Virus record (IMG/VR): IMGVR_UViG_3300033151_000103 | Span: 1-45,086 of that record | DNA length: 45,086 bases | Reading direction: 5' to 3' (one strand) | Source: a virus | Part shown: positions 1-8,561 of the stretch, piece by piece | Layout of the letters: each line of letters starts with the position of its first letter | Numbering within the stretch: the first letter of the stretch is position 1 | Translations under genes and position numbers: made by a program | Notes under the pieces: generated by a model | The model's database searches: none | What the model was told of the DNA's origin: nothing | The model's input: the letters and a program-made list of their open reading frames with translations, nothing else

Positions 1-114
1 ACTTGTTTGATTGGAAGACAAGGAAGGAAGTGGGTATCAAGCATGAACCCAAACCCAACCTAGTCATAGTGCCCATGAGTAAAAAGACACAGGAGAGAAT
101 GTATGATTGGAAAC
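1..114. repeat. Terminal direct repeat, left copy
   Basis: Identical to bases 44973-45086. It lies inside the helicase gene and joins the two gene halves in frame. This is best explained as the overlap of a circular or circularly permuted assembly, although a genuine short direct terminal repeat cannot be excluded. Confidence 0.97.
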
Positions 115-608
115 AGTATGGATTACTTGAACTCAATGACCAAACAGTTATGGGAGATTCAGACTCAAAGGTCAGAAGCGTCCACTACCAGCTTGAGGGA
201 GGAACAATTAAGCTATCTGACACGCTCACTATCGAAACTGGTGAGAGGGAAAAAATTGATTATGTTAAGCACACCTACAGGGAAGGATCCTATGCTATCA
301 TGGCGCACTTTATCGGAGAGCGAGCTTTACTCAGAAAGCACTTCCCCAATGTGGCAATCTATAGTGCAGACGGAGATGCAGAAGGTGTTGACCTTAGCCA
401 CGTGGAGAAATTACTCATTTATAGTATGTCATTTAAAACAAGTAAATACACTCAAAGATTGGCCCGACAAGCTAACCACGACAGAGCACACCCGATTGTT
501 GTGGACATCCTCGTGGCAGACAAACCAGGTGTTGGTAAAGCAGTCTACCAGTCAGTTGCAATTAAGAAAGAGAACTTCGTAAAGAATAGTTATGAGAGGG
601 CATTATGA
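1..608 (+). CDS. SF2 (SNF2-like) DNA helicase, C-terminal part; gene continues from window end
   Basis: This is the C-terminal half of a DEAH-box helicase whose start lies at 44387. The reading frame enters at base 1 in mid-codon, and the first 114 bases repeat the window's last 114 in the same frame. The merged protein is 397 residues. This part carries the second RecA-like domain. Near its end, GVDLSH followed by QRLARQxxxxR resembles motifs V and VI of superfamily II (ATP hydrolysis coupling). A role in replication or recombination is inferred from the ligase and nuclease genes that follow. The stop overlaps the next small gene by 4 bp (ATGA). The TTG at base 3 is not a real start; it only appears because the contig is cut there. 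Confidence 0.88.
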   Translation, partial: LFDWKTRKEVGIKHEPKPNLVIVPMSKKTQERMYDWKQYGLLELNDQTVMGDSDSKVRSVHYQLEGGTIKLSDTLTIETGEREKIDYVKHTYREGSYAIMAHFIGERALLRKHFPNVAIYSADGDAEGVDLSHVEKLLIYSMSFKTSKYTQRLARQANHDRAHPIVVDILVADKPGVGKAVYQSVAIKKENFVKNSYERAL

Positions 609-763
609 ACATTAGACATATAAAATGGTACACATGGTTCGTCCTTATGTGGTTGCCCACTAAGGTTAAGCGGGACTATGGTCCCAATGGTATCTATACC
701 TTGTATTACAAAACATGGAATGGGCACCTATACATTATAGATGAAAGGTTTAAGAAATGGTAG
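605..763 (+). CDS. Small hypothetical protein, 52 aa, aromatic N-terminus
   Basis: Starts at ATG 605, overlapping the helicase stop, and ends at TAG 761-763. The protein is rich in Trp and Tyr. Residues 8-18 (WYTWFVLMWLP) are hydrophobic and could touch a membrane, but the stretch is short for a true transmembrane helix. The rest is basic. I recognise no family. It is kept as a gene because it fills the space between two coupled genes exactly, with overlaps on both sides. It overlaps the next 41-aa gene by 7 bp. Confidence 0.6.
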   Translation: MNIRHIKWYTWFVLMWLPTKVKRDYGPNGIYTLYYKTWNGHLYIIDERFKKW

Positions 764-882
764 TAACAGTAAAGTCAAAAGGTGACAAGGTTGAACTCAC
801 TATAAATGGTGTGTCAACTGAGTATAGTACATTTAGAAAAGCAACTAAGGCATTAGATAAATATGCAAAAGGACAGTCATGA
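757..882 (+). CDS. Small hypothetical protein, 41 aa
   Basis: ATG 757 to TGA 880-882. The translation begins MVVTVKSKGDKVELTINGVS and continues with a short basic helix-like C-terminus. It looks like a two-strand beta hairpin followed by an amphipathic helix. It overlaps the preceding 52-aa gene and shares an ATGA overlap with the ligase start. No family recognised. Support is positional: tight packing, both overlaps, and a clean frame. Confidence 0.55.
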   Translation: MVVTVKSKGDKVELTINGVSTEYSTFRKATKALDKYAKGQS

Positions 883-1754
883 GTAAATGGCCACTACAGA
901 AGTTACGCAACTTTGAGGACACTCAGCGTGACAAGAACAAGATGAAGCACAACCGTACTTCAATGCTCAAGTATGATGGTAGACAGAATTCTATTTGGGT
1001 TAATGCAGATGGGTCAGTTCAGTACTTCACATCATCAGGTTTAGAGTATGACCTGCTTGATGACCAAATCTTTCCCGAACTTCCAGTGGGAGTTTACTTT
1101 GCAGAGATGATGGGTGAAGGTAAGACAGGTGTGCTAGGTGACAGACGTTTCAGTGGGATACAAACTAACATGGTGTCCAACTTCAAGAAAGGTCTGTTCA
1201 ATAAACACAAACCTGTGTGGCGTATCTTTGACTATGTAACTCACATGGATTTCCAGATGGGCAACTGTAAGATACCTTTCATTGAACGATTGGCATTTAT
1301 GATTGACCATGTTCCATATCAGTACCTTACTGAGCACATGGAATGTACTAACCATAGTCACACTGAACTGTTCATGAGCAGAGCTATTGAAGCAGGCTTT
1401 GAAGGCATAGTATCCATTGATGATAACCATATGTGGAATGGTGCAGGTTCAAGAAAGTACACTGCAATGAAGTGGAAGAAACTTAAGACAGCTGACCTAC
1501 TTGTGATTGAGGAACTACCTGGTGAAGGTAAGTACTCAGGCATGATAGGTTCTTTACTATTAGAAGATGGTGAAGGTAAAACTATGTGTTCAGTTGGGTC
1601 AGGCCTTAATGACGAGCAAAGAGCGTCACTAGGTTCATTCGTAGGTAAAATAGTTGAGGTACGTTACGAACAGGTTATGGATAGCAAACTTATTCAGCCT
1701 GTGTTCCTTTGTGTTAGAGATGATAAAACAATTCCGGAGGTCATCAAATGTTAG
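879..1754 (+). CDS. ATP-dependent DNA ligase
   Basis: A 291-residue nucleotidyltransferase-type ligase that would seal nicks in the replicated genome. The adenylation motif KYDG is at residues 31-34 (Lys31 the likely AMP-accepting lysine). A motif III-like RIFDYV, motif IV-like EGIV and motif V-like MKWKKLKT follow in the right order. The last ~75 residues look like the OB-fold domain. There is no N-terminal DNA-binding domain, so it is the compact form common in phages. Start ATG 879 follows an AAAGGA ribosome site and overlaps the upstream small gene (ATGA). The end overlaps the next gene by 7 bp. It belongs to a replication/repair run with the helicase upstream and a nuclease downstream. 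Confidence 0.88.
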   Translation: MSKWPLQKLRNFEDTQRDKNKMKHNRTSMLKYDGRQNSIWVNADGSVQYFTSSGLEYDLLDDQIFPELPVGVYFAEMMGEGKTGVLGDRRFSGIQTNMVSNFKKGLFNKHKPVWRIFDYVTHMDFQMGNCKIPFIERLAFMIDHVPYQYLTEHMECTNHSHTELFMSRAIEAGFEGIVSIDDNHMWNGAGSRKYTAMKWKKLKTADLLVIEELPGEGKYSGMIGSLLLEDGEGKTMCSVGSGLNDEQRASLGSFVGKIVEVRYEQVMDSKLIQPVFLCVRDDKTIPEVIKC

Positions 1755-2137
1755 AAGCTTACAAACAATTACAAAACAATACACCCGTCCCGTCTGTCCA
1801 AGACAACATCAAGCAGTTTTATGCTGCAACAACTTTGGCAGAGCGCCTAATGGCCATGGCAGTAATTCGCTTTGCTTATGAAGCAGAGCAGATGAAAGCA
1901 AACATTGACTCAGTGCCTATGTTAGAAACCACTAACAAACTTGTTGGAGAGTTCCACCGCATCTCAACTACTGTGGCATCCCAAGAGATGGGTACTATGG
2001 CAGAGCACCTTAACAAGGTTATGGAGAAGACATGGAACATCTACATGGAGTCAATGCTACCTAGTGATGCTATGCGTCCTGAACCACTAATGTCAATCCG
2101 TGCAATGCTGACTGACCTTGGTATCAAGGACCAGTAA
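1748..2137 (+). CDS. Hypothetical protein, 129 aa, mostly helical
   Basis: ATG 1748 overlaps the ligase end by 7 bp, with GGAGG-like bases (ccggaggtca) a suitable distance upstream. The sequence is predicted mainly alpha-helical: Ala-, Met- and Glu-rich, no cysteine, no membrane segment. Repeated amphipathic patterns (AERLMAMAVIRFAYEAEQM) suggest a small helical bundle. I do not recognise the family. Its place between ligase and a PD-(D/E)XK nuclease suggests an accessory DNA-metabolism role, but this is only context. Confidence 0.75.
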   Translation: MLEAYKQLQNNTPVPSVQDNIKQFYAATTLAERLMAMAVIRFAYEAEQMKANIDSVPMLETTNKLVGEFHRISTTVASQEMGTMAEHLNKVMEKTWNIYMESMLPSDAMRPEPLMSIRAMLTDLGIKDQ

Positions 2138-2292
2138 TGGTTTACATCATAGTTGAGAATGACTCAGTTCAGGACCAAGTTGATGAAGTTAACAAGAACG
2201 TCAAAGAGGGGTTTGACCCCTTTGGTTCCATGACAGTACTCGTTAGTCCCGAGGGTCTTAGATGCTACATACAACCTATGGTTAAACTCTAA
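2137..2292 (+). CDS. Small DUF1737-like protein, 51 aa
   Basis: ATG 2137 overlaps the preceding stop by one base (TAATG), and its stop overlaps the next ATG the same way. The protein has a VN..V.EGF.P.G.M pattern and ends in IQPMVK. This resembles the DUF1737 pattern (VN..I..GW.P.GG...Y.QAMVK), a small beta-hairpin-like domain of unknown function found in phages and bacteria. The match is judged by eye and is short. The tight coupling on both sides supports it being a real gene. Confidence 0.62.
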   Translation: MVYIIVENDSVQDQVDEVNKNVKEGFDPFGSMTVLVSPEGLRCYIQPMVKL

Positions 2293-2699
2293 TGCTTGAG
2301 TCAGGATATCAAAAGAAAATCATGGACAAGTGGGAGGAGGCAGGAGGTCATGTTGTTAATGGCATCTACTCTAAAAGTGGTGAAGCAGATTTACAAGGTG
2401 GATTTCCTATATCAATAGGTAATGAAGTTGCGGAGATTGGTGCACCAGTTACACCCATTATGCTCTTAGTACACTTAGTTGTGGAAGTCAAAACAGAAGA
2501 AGACTATCACAGAGTTATGGGATGTCTTGTTGAAGAAGATGGGTTATATAGGATCCTGCCAGGAGTTAAAGGCCTCAAGGACCATGAACCTATGCAAATC
2601 AAAAAGATAAATGAAGTACGAAAAAGAGGTGGGCTAGGTCTTATTGCTTGGGACTTTTCTCAAGTTCAGACCTATGTAATACTTCACTATCGTTACTAA
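2292..2699 (+). CDS. PD-(D/E)XK (VRR-NUC-like) nuclease
   Basis: 135 residues. The order GYQKK (N-terminal helix), GEADL, then VEVKTEED, then QIKKINEVRKRGGLGLIA matches the VRR-NUC/RecB-like nuclease layout. The catalytic core is Asp in GEADL and Glu-x-Lys in VEVKT, with a following Gln-helix. Such phage nucleases often act as resolvase-like or structure-specific endonucleases; the substrate here is not known. It is the last gene of the plus-strand replication block. Its 3' end overlaps the last minus-strand gene by 59 bp in convergent orientation. It uses ATG 2292 with a TAATG coupling to the previous gene. Confidence 0.78.
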   Translation: MLESGYQKKIMDKWEEAGGHVVNGIYSKSGEADLQGGFPISIGNEVAEIGAPVTPIMLLVHLVVEVKTEEDYHRVMGCLVEEDGLYRILPGVKGLKDHEPMQIKKINEVRKRGGLGLIAWDFSQVQTYVILHYRY

Positions 2700-2835
2700 A
2701 GTCAACTAATGATTCCCGCATATTCTGTATGTGGCGTCTCATTCTATCTCTCTGCTGAACTGTTAGTCCCCTGTCCAGCTCAACATCCAACATCACCAAC
2801 TTCATATCAAAGTAAGCAATGAAAGCTTTTATCAT
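2641..2835 (-). CDS. Small hypothetical protein, 64 aa, distal end of virion block
   Basis: Starts at ATG 2835, overlapping the stop of the 214-aa gene (ATGA). The sequence is helical and charged, with QQRDRMRRHIQNMRE in the middle and no membrane segment or cysteine. It is the last gene of the minus-strand structural run. Its last 59 bases are antisense to the end of the plus-strand nuclease gene. No family recognised. Coupling to the upstream stop is the main evidence, so the call is moderate. Confidence 0.55.
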   Translation of the reverse strand: MIKAFIAYFDMKLVMLDVELDRGLTVQQRDRMRRHIQNMRESLVDFSNDSEVLHRSELEKSPKQ

Positions 2836-3476
2836 AAAGTTTTCTTTTTCATATCAAAGATAAGGTCACAGTAAGGAATATCAAACTGTCCATCACCCAC
2901 ACCTTTGTGTGCTTGTAGAGTGAAGGTTAAAGGACCTCCTGAATGCTCATAAGGAAATAAGTACATCCAAGGAATAGTTTCTCCTGCTGACTTAGCTTGC
3001 TTTGTCCACACACCTGTCGTAATGTCTCCTGTCAACTGAAAGGAAACTACGTCATTTATATCTCCAAGTGAACTAGTGAAGGCAACTCCTATTGCATAAG
3101 TACCTGCAACTCTGTCAACTGCAAGAGTAGCAATGTCCTCAAAGGCTTCACCTATATCCACTACTCCTGTAACCTTAACATAGTCAAAGGTCATCAAAGG
3201 TGTAGCGTCAAACTTGGATCTAATGTATGCCATTAGTGTACTAAGTGTTAACTTACTATCTTCGTTCTCAAACAAACGGAATAGAGAGTTATCAGTTAGC
3301 CCACCAATAAGGATCTCAGGTAAGTCAGAGATTACTAGTTTAGCCCTATCTGTAATCTGCTTAATAGTAATCTTGTTGTTAGTTCCCTCTTGTTCAATAA
3401 CCAAGTTTGCTGTGTCAGTAACACTGGCATCATCCAGTGCAGGTAACTGACTAATCTTTACATCATTAATTGCCAT
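2832..3476 (-). CDS. Virion appendage/fibre-type structural protein, 214 aa
   Basis: The start ATG 3476 is chosen over a longer frame opening at 3545 because AAGGAGAATAAG precedes it. The N-terminus (KISQLPALDDASVTDTANLV, then EQEGTNNKITI) is typical of phage fibre or head-fibre proteins that open with a KISxLP..... motif and a short anchoring beta region. The C-terminal ~100 residues look like a beta-sandwich (YAIGVAFTSSLGD, SFQLTGDI, PLTFTLQAHKG). It may be a small fibre or decoration module. It lies directly downstream of the giant internal protein gene. Confidence 0.6.
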   Translation of the reverse strand: MAINDVKISQLPALDDASVTDTANLVIEQEGTNNKITIKQITDRAKLVISDLPEILIGGLTDNSLFRLFENEDSKLTLSTLMAYIRSKFDATPLMTFDYVKVTGVVDIGEAFEDIATLAVDRVAGTYAIGVAFTSSLGDINDVVSFQLTGDITTGVWTKQAKSAGETIPWMYLFPYEHSGGPLTFTLQAHKGVGDGQFDIPYCDLIFDMKKKTL

Positions 3477-3477
3477 C

Positions 3478-6354
3478 TTATTCTCCTTGTAATATATCAA
3501 GACCTGAGGCATCAGGAATTGGTTCAACTGTGGACGAACCACCACTTACGTTCTTCTTTATGTTCTCAAACAACTTCAACATACCCTTGCCTTGTAGCAA
3601 GTCCTTAGGCTCAAGACCTTCCATATAGGCGGGTTGATCTTTGAGGACCATGTTGAAGGAATCCTTTTGAGTCTCAGGGCCCATGTGATAGTCAGTGTAC
3701 CCGGAAGGTTTCATCTTACGAGTGAAGTTTCTTGCACGGTCAATAATCAATGGGTCAGTATGCTCATACACTGAGTATGGAAATGCTTCATCATTGTAAC
3801 GTAGGATATCTCCAATTTGACTTCCCGTTGATTGATGCTTGTAAGCACCTGAACTCTTTACAGCATCATTGATAGCTCCAATAGGTGCACCCACATTAGT
3901 TTGCCATCCTGCCAAACCTGAGATACCATCAATAGGTCCCCATGTTCCTGGCACTTTGCTAGGGTCAACTAATGAACGATAGTCATCAAAGTCAACATCC
4001 TTGAAGGCATCAGCAAAGCCTTTGAAGTCAAAGCGTTGTCCTGACTCTGTACTCTTCAATGGACTAGGGCCTACACGTTGCTCAATGTTATGTCTAATCA
4101 TACCTAGCAATGCTGGATCATCTGAACTAAGGAACTCTTTAGCCAACTTAAGGTTAGTAGGCTCTCCCTCAAACAACTTTTGTAACTTCTCAAGACGTTC
4201 AGGACCTTTGAGAGACATAATCTTTCCTAAGTCCTTAATCTTTGAATTCCCCTTAAACATATCAATAGAACGCTTCTCAATACCTTTAGCTTTCTTGTAA
4301 GGCACACTGAATTCTTCTGGTAAGTCATGCATAGTTTTCTGGGCTTTTGAATACCAATCGCCCAACTCACGCTTAACATTATCAGACATCTCCCCTAGCA
4401 TGTCACTACCACCATAACGTGCAGTGTTGACTTGCTTCATTACTTCTGCAAACTGTGTAGCAGTTAGGTTGTCCAAGTCCAGCACTCCTCCATCACTGTC
4501 CATACTATCCAGTTCAAGTTGATTAGCATTAACCTGAGCATTGTCTGCTGCCTTACCCTTGTTTAGAGTTCCAATTTTCTCAGTAACCTTATCCATGTTG
4601 TATTGCTTTCTATCAAAGGCGTTCTTCGCTGCCTCAATAGCTTTAGTAGAAGCATCTGGATTATTTCTTAACTCAATCCACTTATCCTCAAGAAGGTCCT
4701 TCTCTTGTGCAAGTAGTTTCTGCTGCTTCCCAAGGTCTTTATTAGTACCATAGTAAGCATTGATACGTTCCTGAGCATCTCTCATACCAGAGGTGACTTC
4801 ATCCATACGTTGTTTAGCAGCTGAACTATATTGAGTCTCTCTCTTAGTTACATTCTTGATTGCTCTGTTAAGGTGAGCAATTGATGAAGAGTCAACTAAT
4901 TGATTCTTTGACATATCAAATAGTGCAGCACTATCAACGTTGATGTTGTTACCTGCTTCCTCAAAAGCCTCACGATAAGGATCTCCTGCCTCTGTAAACT
5001 GCTGTTTTAGTGCTTGAATCTTCTGCATCATCAAATCACCTGCAGGATAGTCACCATCAAAACCTGCCTCAGTCATTTCCTTTGCACCAGGACCCATGTT
5101 CTCCAATGCCTTGTCGTATAGTCCTCCTGCCTTCTTGTTAATCTTATTCAGTTGATTAGTCATAACAGATATAGGCTCTTGGAATGTCTCCTCGTTGATG
5201 TTGTGTAGGACTTGTTTGTTTCTGTCCAACCACACATAAGGAATATCAAGTTCACCCTTAGTAACCATGTTCCATAAGTTGTAACCTCTATCAGCTTCAT
5301 TCTTGCTGATACCTTGTTTACTAGCGTATGGTATACCTTTGTTTTTAAAGTCAAGCCAGTTAACAAAGCGAGAACCTTTTGTGACTGGATCAAAGGCAGG
5401 CATCTTCTCTAGGATACCTCCTGCTAAGTTACCTGCACCTTCAAAGGCACCTCCTACTACTGGAATACGTCCAACAGTCTCTCCAACCTTTTTAACAATA
5501 GGTCCAAGGAACTCAGACCCACCTGCAGCAATACCCAAGCCTGCTTCCATTGTGTCACCATGCTCTTGATACTTTGCTGCTTCAAGTCCTGTGTTGGTGC
5601 CTATGTTATACAGAACTTGTCCTGCTCCCGTAGTCATCTTTGCACCTATGCCACCTAGGATCATTCCTGGAATCATTTCACCAGCAACACCTCCAAGGTT
5701 CCAAGGTATGTCAAGACCTGTTTCTTCCTCAAGGTCAGTGGTTGCATTAAATGACTTCCAAATCTTTTCATTTGATTTGTACTGGGCAACCTTTGCCTTA
5801 CGTTGTTCTTGAACCTCACCCTTAGTACTATCACTGTATGGACTAGTACGTTCATCATAAGGAGTGACCATGCCTTGCCAGAAGTCAGCAGAACCTTCGC
5901 CACCTAAGTAGTCAAGCACCTTACTTCCCACACCCTTCTCTCCCTCAGGCCCAAAGAACTCTGCCATGCCTTTTTCTGCTGCACCTGCACCATAAAGGAT
6001 CTGTAGCCACTCTTGAGCACCACCTTGCATAACTCTATCAGCAAGATTCATGCCTTCCATCTCTTGGAAAGAAGGTATGCCAAGTTGTTCTGCTTTCTTG
6101 TCTCTGTCAGGAGCATCACGCATAGTACTCATTAGACGACCTGCATACATCTCATAGTCACGCATAGGAAGGCCCATACTCTTGAGTTGCTCAATAGCAT
6201 CTTTAAGGCCAACCTTCTGACCTTGGGATACTTGTTCACCAATGTACTCCATAATCATGTCCAAGTCATCATCTACAGTACCAGTATTAAACTCTCTAGT
6301 ACCCTTGCCTTCAAACTGTTGAGCGTCTTCACTCCAACCTGAAAATAATGCCAT
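3478..6354 (-). CDS. Giant internal virion (DNA-ejection) protein, 958 aa
   Basis: A large protein after the portal, as expected for an ejectosome component of a podovirus (comparable in position and size to T7 gp15/gp16 or P22 ejection proteins; no detailed homology claimed). A Gly/Ala-rich, membrane-compatible stretch lies around residues 220-330 (GGVAGEMIPGMILGGIGAK; later AGGILEKMP). Residues ~550-700 are long charged helices, probably coiled coil. I saw no lysozyme or transglycosylase signature. ATG 6354 overlaps the portal stop (TAATG). The next gene follows two bases after the stop. The function is inferred from size, composition and neighbours. Confidence 0.68.
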   Translation of the reverse strand: MALFSGWSEDAQQFEGKGTREFNTGTVDDDLDMIMEYIGEQVSQGQKVGLKDAIEQLKSMGLPMRDYEMYAGRLMSTMRDAPDRDKKAEQLGIPSFQEMEGMNLADRVMQGGAQEWLQILYGAGAAEKGMAEFFGPEGEKGVGSKVLDYLGGEGSADFWQGMVTPYDERTSPYSDSTKGEVQEQRKAKVAQYKSNEKIWKSFNATTDLEEETGLDIPWNLGGVAGEMIPGMILGGIGAKMTTGAGQVLYNIGTNTGLEAAKYQEHGDTMEAGLGIAAGGSEFLGPIVKKVGETVGRIPVVGGAFEGAGNLAGGILEKMPAFDPVTKGSRFVNWLDFKNKGIPYASKQGISKNEADRGYNLWNMVTKGELDIPYVWLDRNKQVLHNINEETFQEPISVMTNQLNKINKKAGGLYDKALENMGPGAKEMTEAGFDGDYPAGDLMMQKIQALKQQFTEAGDPYREAFEEAGNNINVDSAALFDMSKNQLVDSSSIAHLNRAIKNVTKRETQYSSAAKQRMDEVTSGMRDAQERINAYYGTNKDLGKQQKLLAQEKDLLEDKWIELRNNPDASTKAIEAAKNAFDRKQYNMDKVTEKIGTLNKGKAADNAQVNANQLELDSMDSDGGVLDLDNLTATQFAEVMKQVNTARYGGSDMLGEMSDNVKRELGDWYSKAQKTMHDLPEEFSVPYKKAKGIEKRSIDMFKGNSKIKDLGKIMSLKGPERLEKLQKLFEGEPTNLKLAKEFLSSDDPALLGMIRHNIEQRVGPSPLKSTESGQRFDFKGFADAFKDVDFDDYRSLVDPSKVPGTWGPIDGISGLAGWQTNVGAPIGAINDAVKSSGAYKHQSTGSQIGDILRYNDEAFPYSVYEHTDPLIIDRARNFTRKMKPSGYTDYHMGPETQKDSFNMVLKDQPAYMEGLEPKDLLQGKGMLKLFENIKKNVSGGSSTVEPIPDASGLDILQGE

Positions 6355-8561
6355 TACTGCTCCCTCATCTCATTTGTGTTCTGAGGCAACTTCATTGTCT
6401 TAGAACCTGGTTGTCCTCCACCCTCTGGTTGTTGTGGAGCACCTGCAGACATCTCTCTGACGTATGCTTCAAACTGTGGATTGGCACCTAACTGCATTGC
6501 CATCTCATTAAACATCTGAGCAATCTCAGGACTGAACTTAGTCTTGGCAGTTTGAATAGACAGAGAAATCATCTTAGCATAATGCTGAGGTGATACTGTC
6601 TGTGCAAATTGTCCAATCTGTCCACTGAGCACTGTCTCCATCATTAGTTGTGCTTTCTCATCTTCATCATCATAAGACGAAGGACTAATTGTAATATCAT
6701 ACGCTTTGATGTCTATCTTACTATCGTCAGTTGAAACTGGGATGAGCAGGATGTTACCTTGCTTATCCTTCATTGGTTTGCCTGTGATAGGATCCATCAT
6801 TTCGTCATATACATAAGTTAAGTCATCAGGTAGTTGCATACCTTCAGGTTTGACTTGTAACTTTTGGTTCTTCATTGCCTGAGGTGAACTCTCAATCACT
6901 TGGCTGATGTCTTTAGGCTCCATAGTTGCCACTGTGTTAGCAGGTGGGGGTGCAGGCGTACTAGGCATGAACTCCATGTTCTCAGGTGACTTGCCTTGCA
7001 TAACTAAGGCTGTTTGCATCTGCTTATGTTGCTGTTGTTCAACCTGCATAATCTGCTGATGCTCTGCACCTGCTTGCTGTAACTGTTGGTCACGTTGCAT
7101 TGCTGACTGTACCTCAGGAGATAACTGACCTGTAATCATTGCTTCAAAAGCATACTGAATAGGCATACCTTGTGCAACAAGTGAAGCAAGTTCAGGTGGC
7201 AACTTAGGCAAGATAAGTGGAGTGTTAATCTCCATAAAGCGTGTGCCTGTAATCTCATCTGTAACACGCAACACTTGGTGTGCTGTATAGTACTGAGAAA
7301 TCAAACCTACTATCAGTTGTGCCTGACGTTTGTGGAACAACTCAAGTGGGCCTGTCAAGTAACGTAGAGTAGCAAGGCCTGTGTTCTTCTGTAGTTTGAC
7401 TTTACGTCCACTATCAGATGCCATTGCTTGACCTAGCATAGCGTCATTGATACCCAGCACGTCTTTGATACGTTTGAAGGCATTGTCAATGATAGTGTAC
7501 TGATTGAGTACGTCTTGTGACATATTAACTATCAGCACACCTTTGATATCATCAACCTCAATGATGCCATTAACTCTAGCAACTGCATCAGTGAATGTGT
7601 CAATGTCATCTACAGCATCTGTCTCAACAATAACCTTGTTACTATTCACAAGTAACTGCAACTGAACTAGTGCTTGGTTAACTGCTTTCTGAGCTTCAAT
7701 AACTTCACGGAAGATACCATAGTACTCTGCCTTGTTTGAGTTCTGAAGGTTGACAAGAGTGTAAGGATTCAATCCATCTCTGTAATCAATAATAGTACGT
7801 GACAACTCAATGTCCCCACACCAGAATACTGACTCAAGACCTTTGTTTGTCTTAGCAACTGTATGCACAACTAGGTACATATTGTCAACTGTATACTTGC
7901 CCACAAACTCAGTTTCATATCTGTATGTGTACTCTGCTTCATCAATAGACACATGGTTTGAGTACTCTTCTAACTTGTCAATGGTAGCTTGATTTTTCCC
8001 AAACTCTTCTTTAACAGCGTCCTCAGACATCCATCTGAAACGGTGATTGGCACGGGAGTCAGATCTGTCACGCTTACGACTAGCAGAGTCAAAGATTAAC
8101 TCCTCAGTGTTCAGTGCTTCAATCTCAATCTTGTACTCATTACGTCCAAACATATCAGTAACACCTGAAGGTTTGATTGAAGTGTAACTAGCAAACACAC
8201 CTGTAAGCATACCAAACATCTTGATATCATCATCAACTATGTCAAACTCAGTTGCCTCATAGACGTTCTTCAAAGCATCATTAAGCATAGTTGCTTTAGT
8301 GACATCTTGATAACCTTTAGGTTCTACAACTGCCTTGTTGACTACAGTAGCATAGTAACCTTGAAGAGTACGAGTCATCAACTTAATGATGTTGAATGTC
8401 TCCTTAGGTTGACCTCTATTCTCAAGAGCAATGAGTTGATCTGCTCCCCACTGTCTATTGTGGAACATATTGATTACAGTAGATGCCTCAATACGAGAAC
8501 CTTCACTTAATGCAAACCCAGACTCAAATGAGTCCTGAAGGGATTTTAAATCTGTTTTCAT
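6354..8561 (-). CDS. Portal protein
   Basis: 735 residues, the usual size for a podovirus portal, the dodecameric ring through which DNA enters and leaves the capsid. Hallmarks seen: an N-terminal region with YYATVVNKAVVEPKG, a middle beta-rich stretch, a segment IDNAFKRIKDVLGINDAMLGQ followed by SGRKVKLQKNTGLATLRYL typical of portal stem/crown regions, then a Gln/Met-rich helical tail (residues ~490-540) and a disordered Pro/Gly-rich C-terminus. It is coupled by TAATG overlaps to the ejection-protein genes on both sides. It is unusual in lying about 14 kb from the terminase genes and on the opposite strand. Confidence 0.8.
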   Translation of the reverse strand: MKTDLKSLQDSFESGFALSEGSRIEASTVINMFHNRQWGADQLIALENRGQPKETFNIIKLMTRTLQGYYATVVNKAVVEPKGYQDVTKATMLNDALKNVYEATEFDIVDDDIKMFGMLTGVFASYTSIKPSGVTDMFGRNEYKIEIEALNTEELIFDSASRKRDRSDSRANHRFRWMSEDAVKEEFGKNQATIDKLEEYSNHVSIDEAEYTYRYETEFVGKYTVDNMYLVVHTVAKTNKGLESVFWCGDIELSRTIIDYRDGLNPYTLVNLQNSNKAEYYGIFREVIEAQKAVNQALVQLQLLVNSNKVIVETDAVDDIDTFTDAVARVNGIIEVDDIKGVLIVNMSQDVLNQYTIIDNAFKRIKDVLGINDAMLGQAMASDSGRKVKLQKNTGLATLRYLTGPLELFHKRQAQLIVGLISQYYTAHQVLRVTDEITGTRFMEINTPLILPKLPPELASLVAQGMPIQYAFEAMITGQLSPEVQSAMQRDQQLQQAGAEHQQIMQVEQQQHKQMQTALVMQGKSPENMEFMPSTPAPPPANTVATMEPKDISQVIESSPQAMKNQKLQVKPEGMQLPDDLTYVYDEMMDPITGKPMKDKQGNILLIPVSTDDSKIDIKAYDITISPSSYDDEDEKAQLMMETVLSGQIGQFAQTVSPQHYAKMISLSIQTAKTKFSPEIAQMFNEMAMQLGANPQFEAYVREMSAGAPQQPEGGGQPGSKTMKLPQNTNEMREQ

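Noticed and set aside
103-582. Second ORF within the helicase
   Set aside because: Out-of-frame shadow; the helicase frame carries the conserved motifs.
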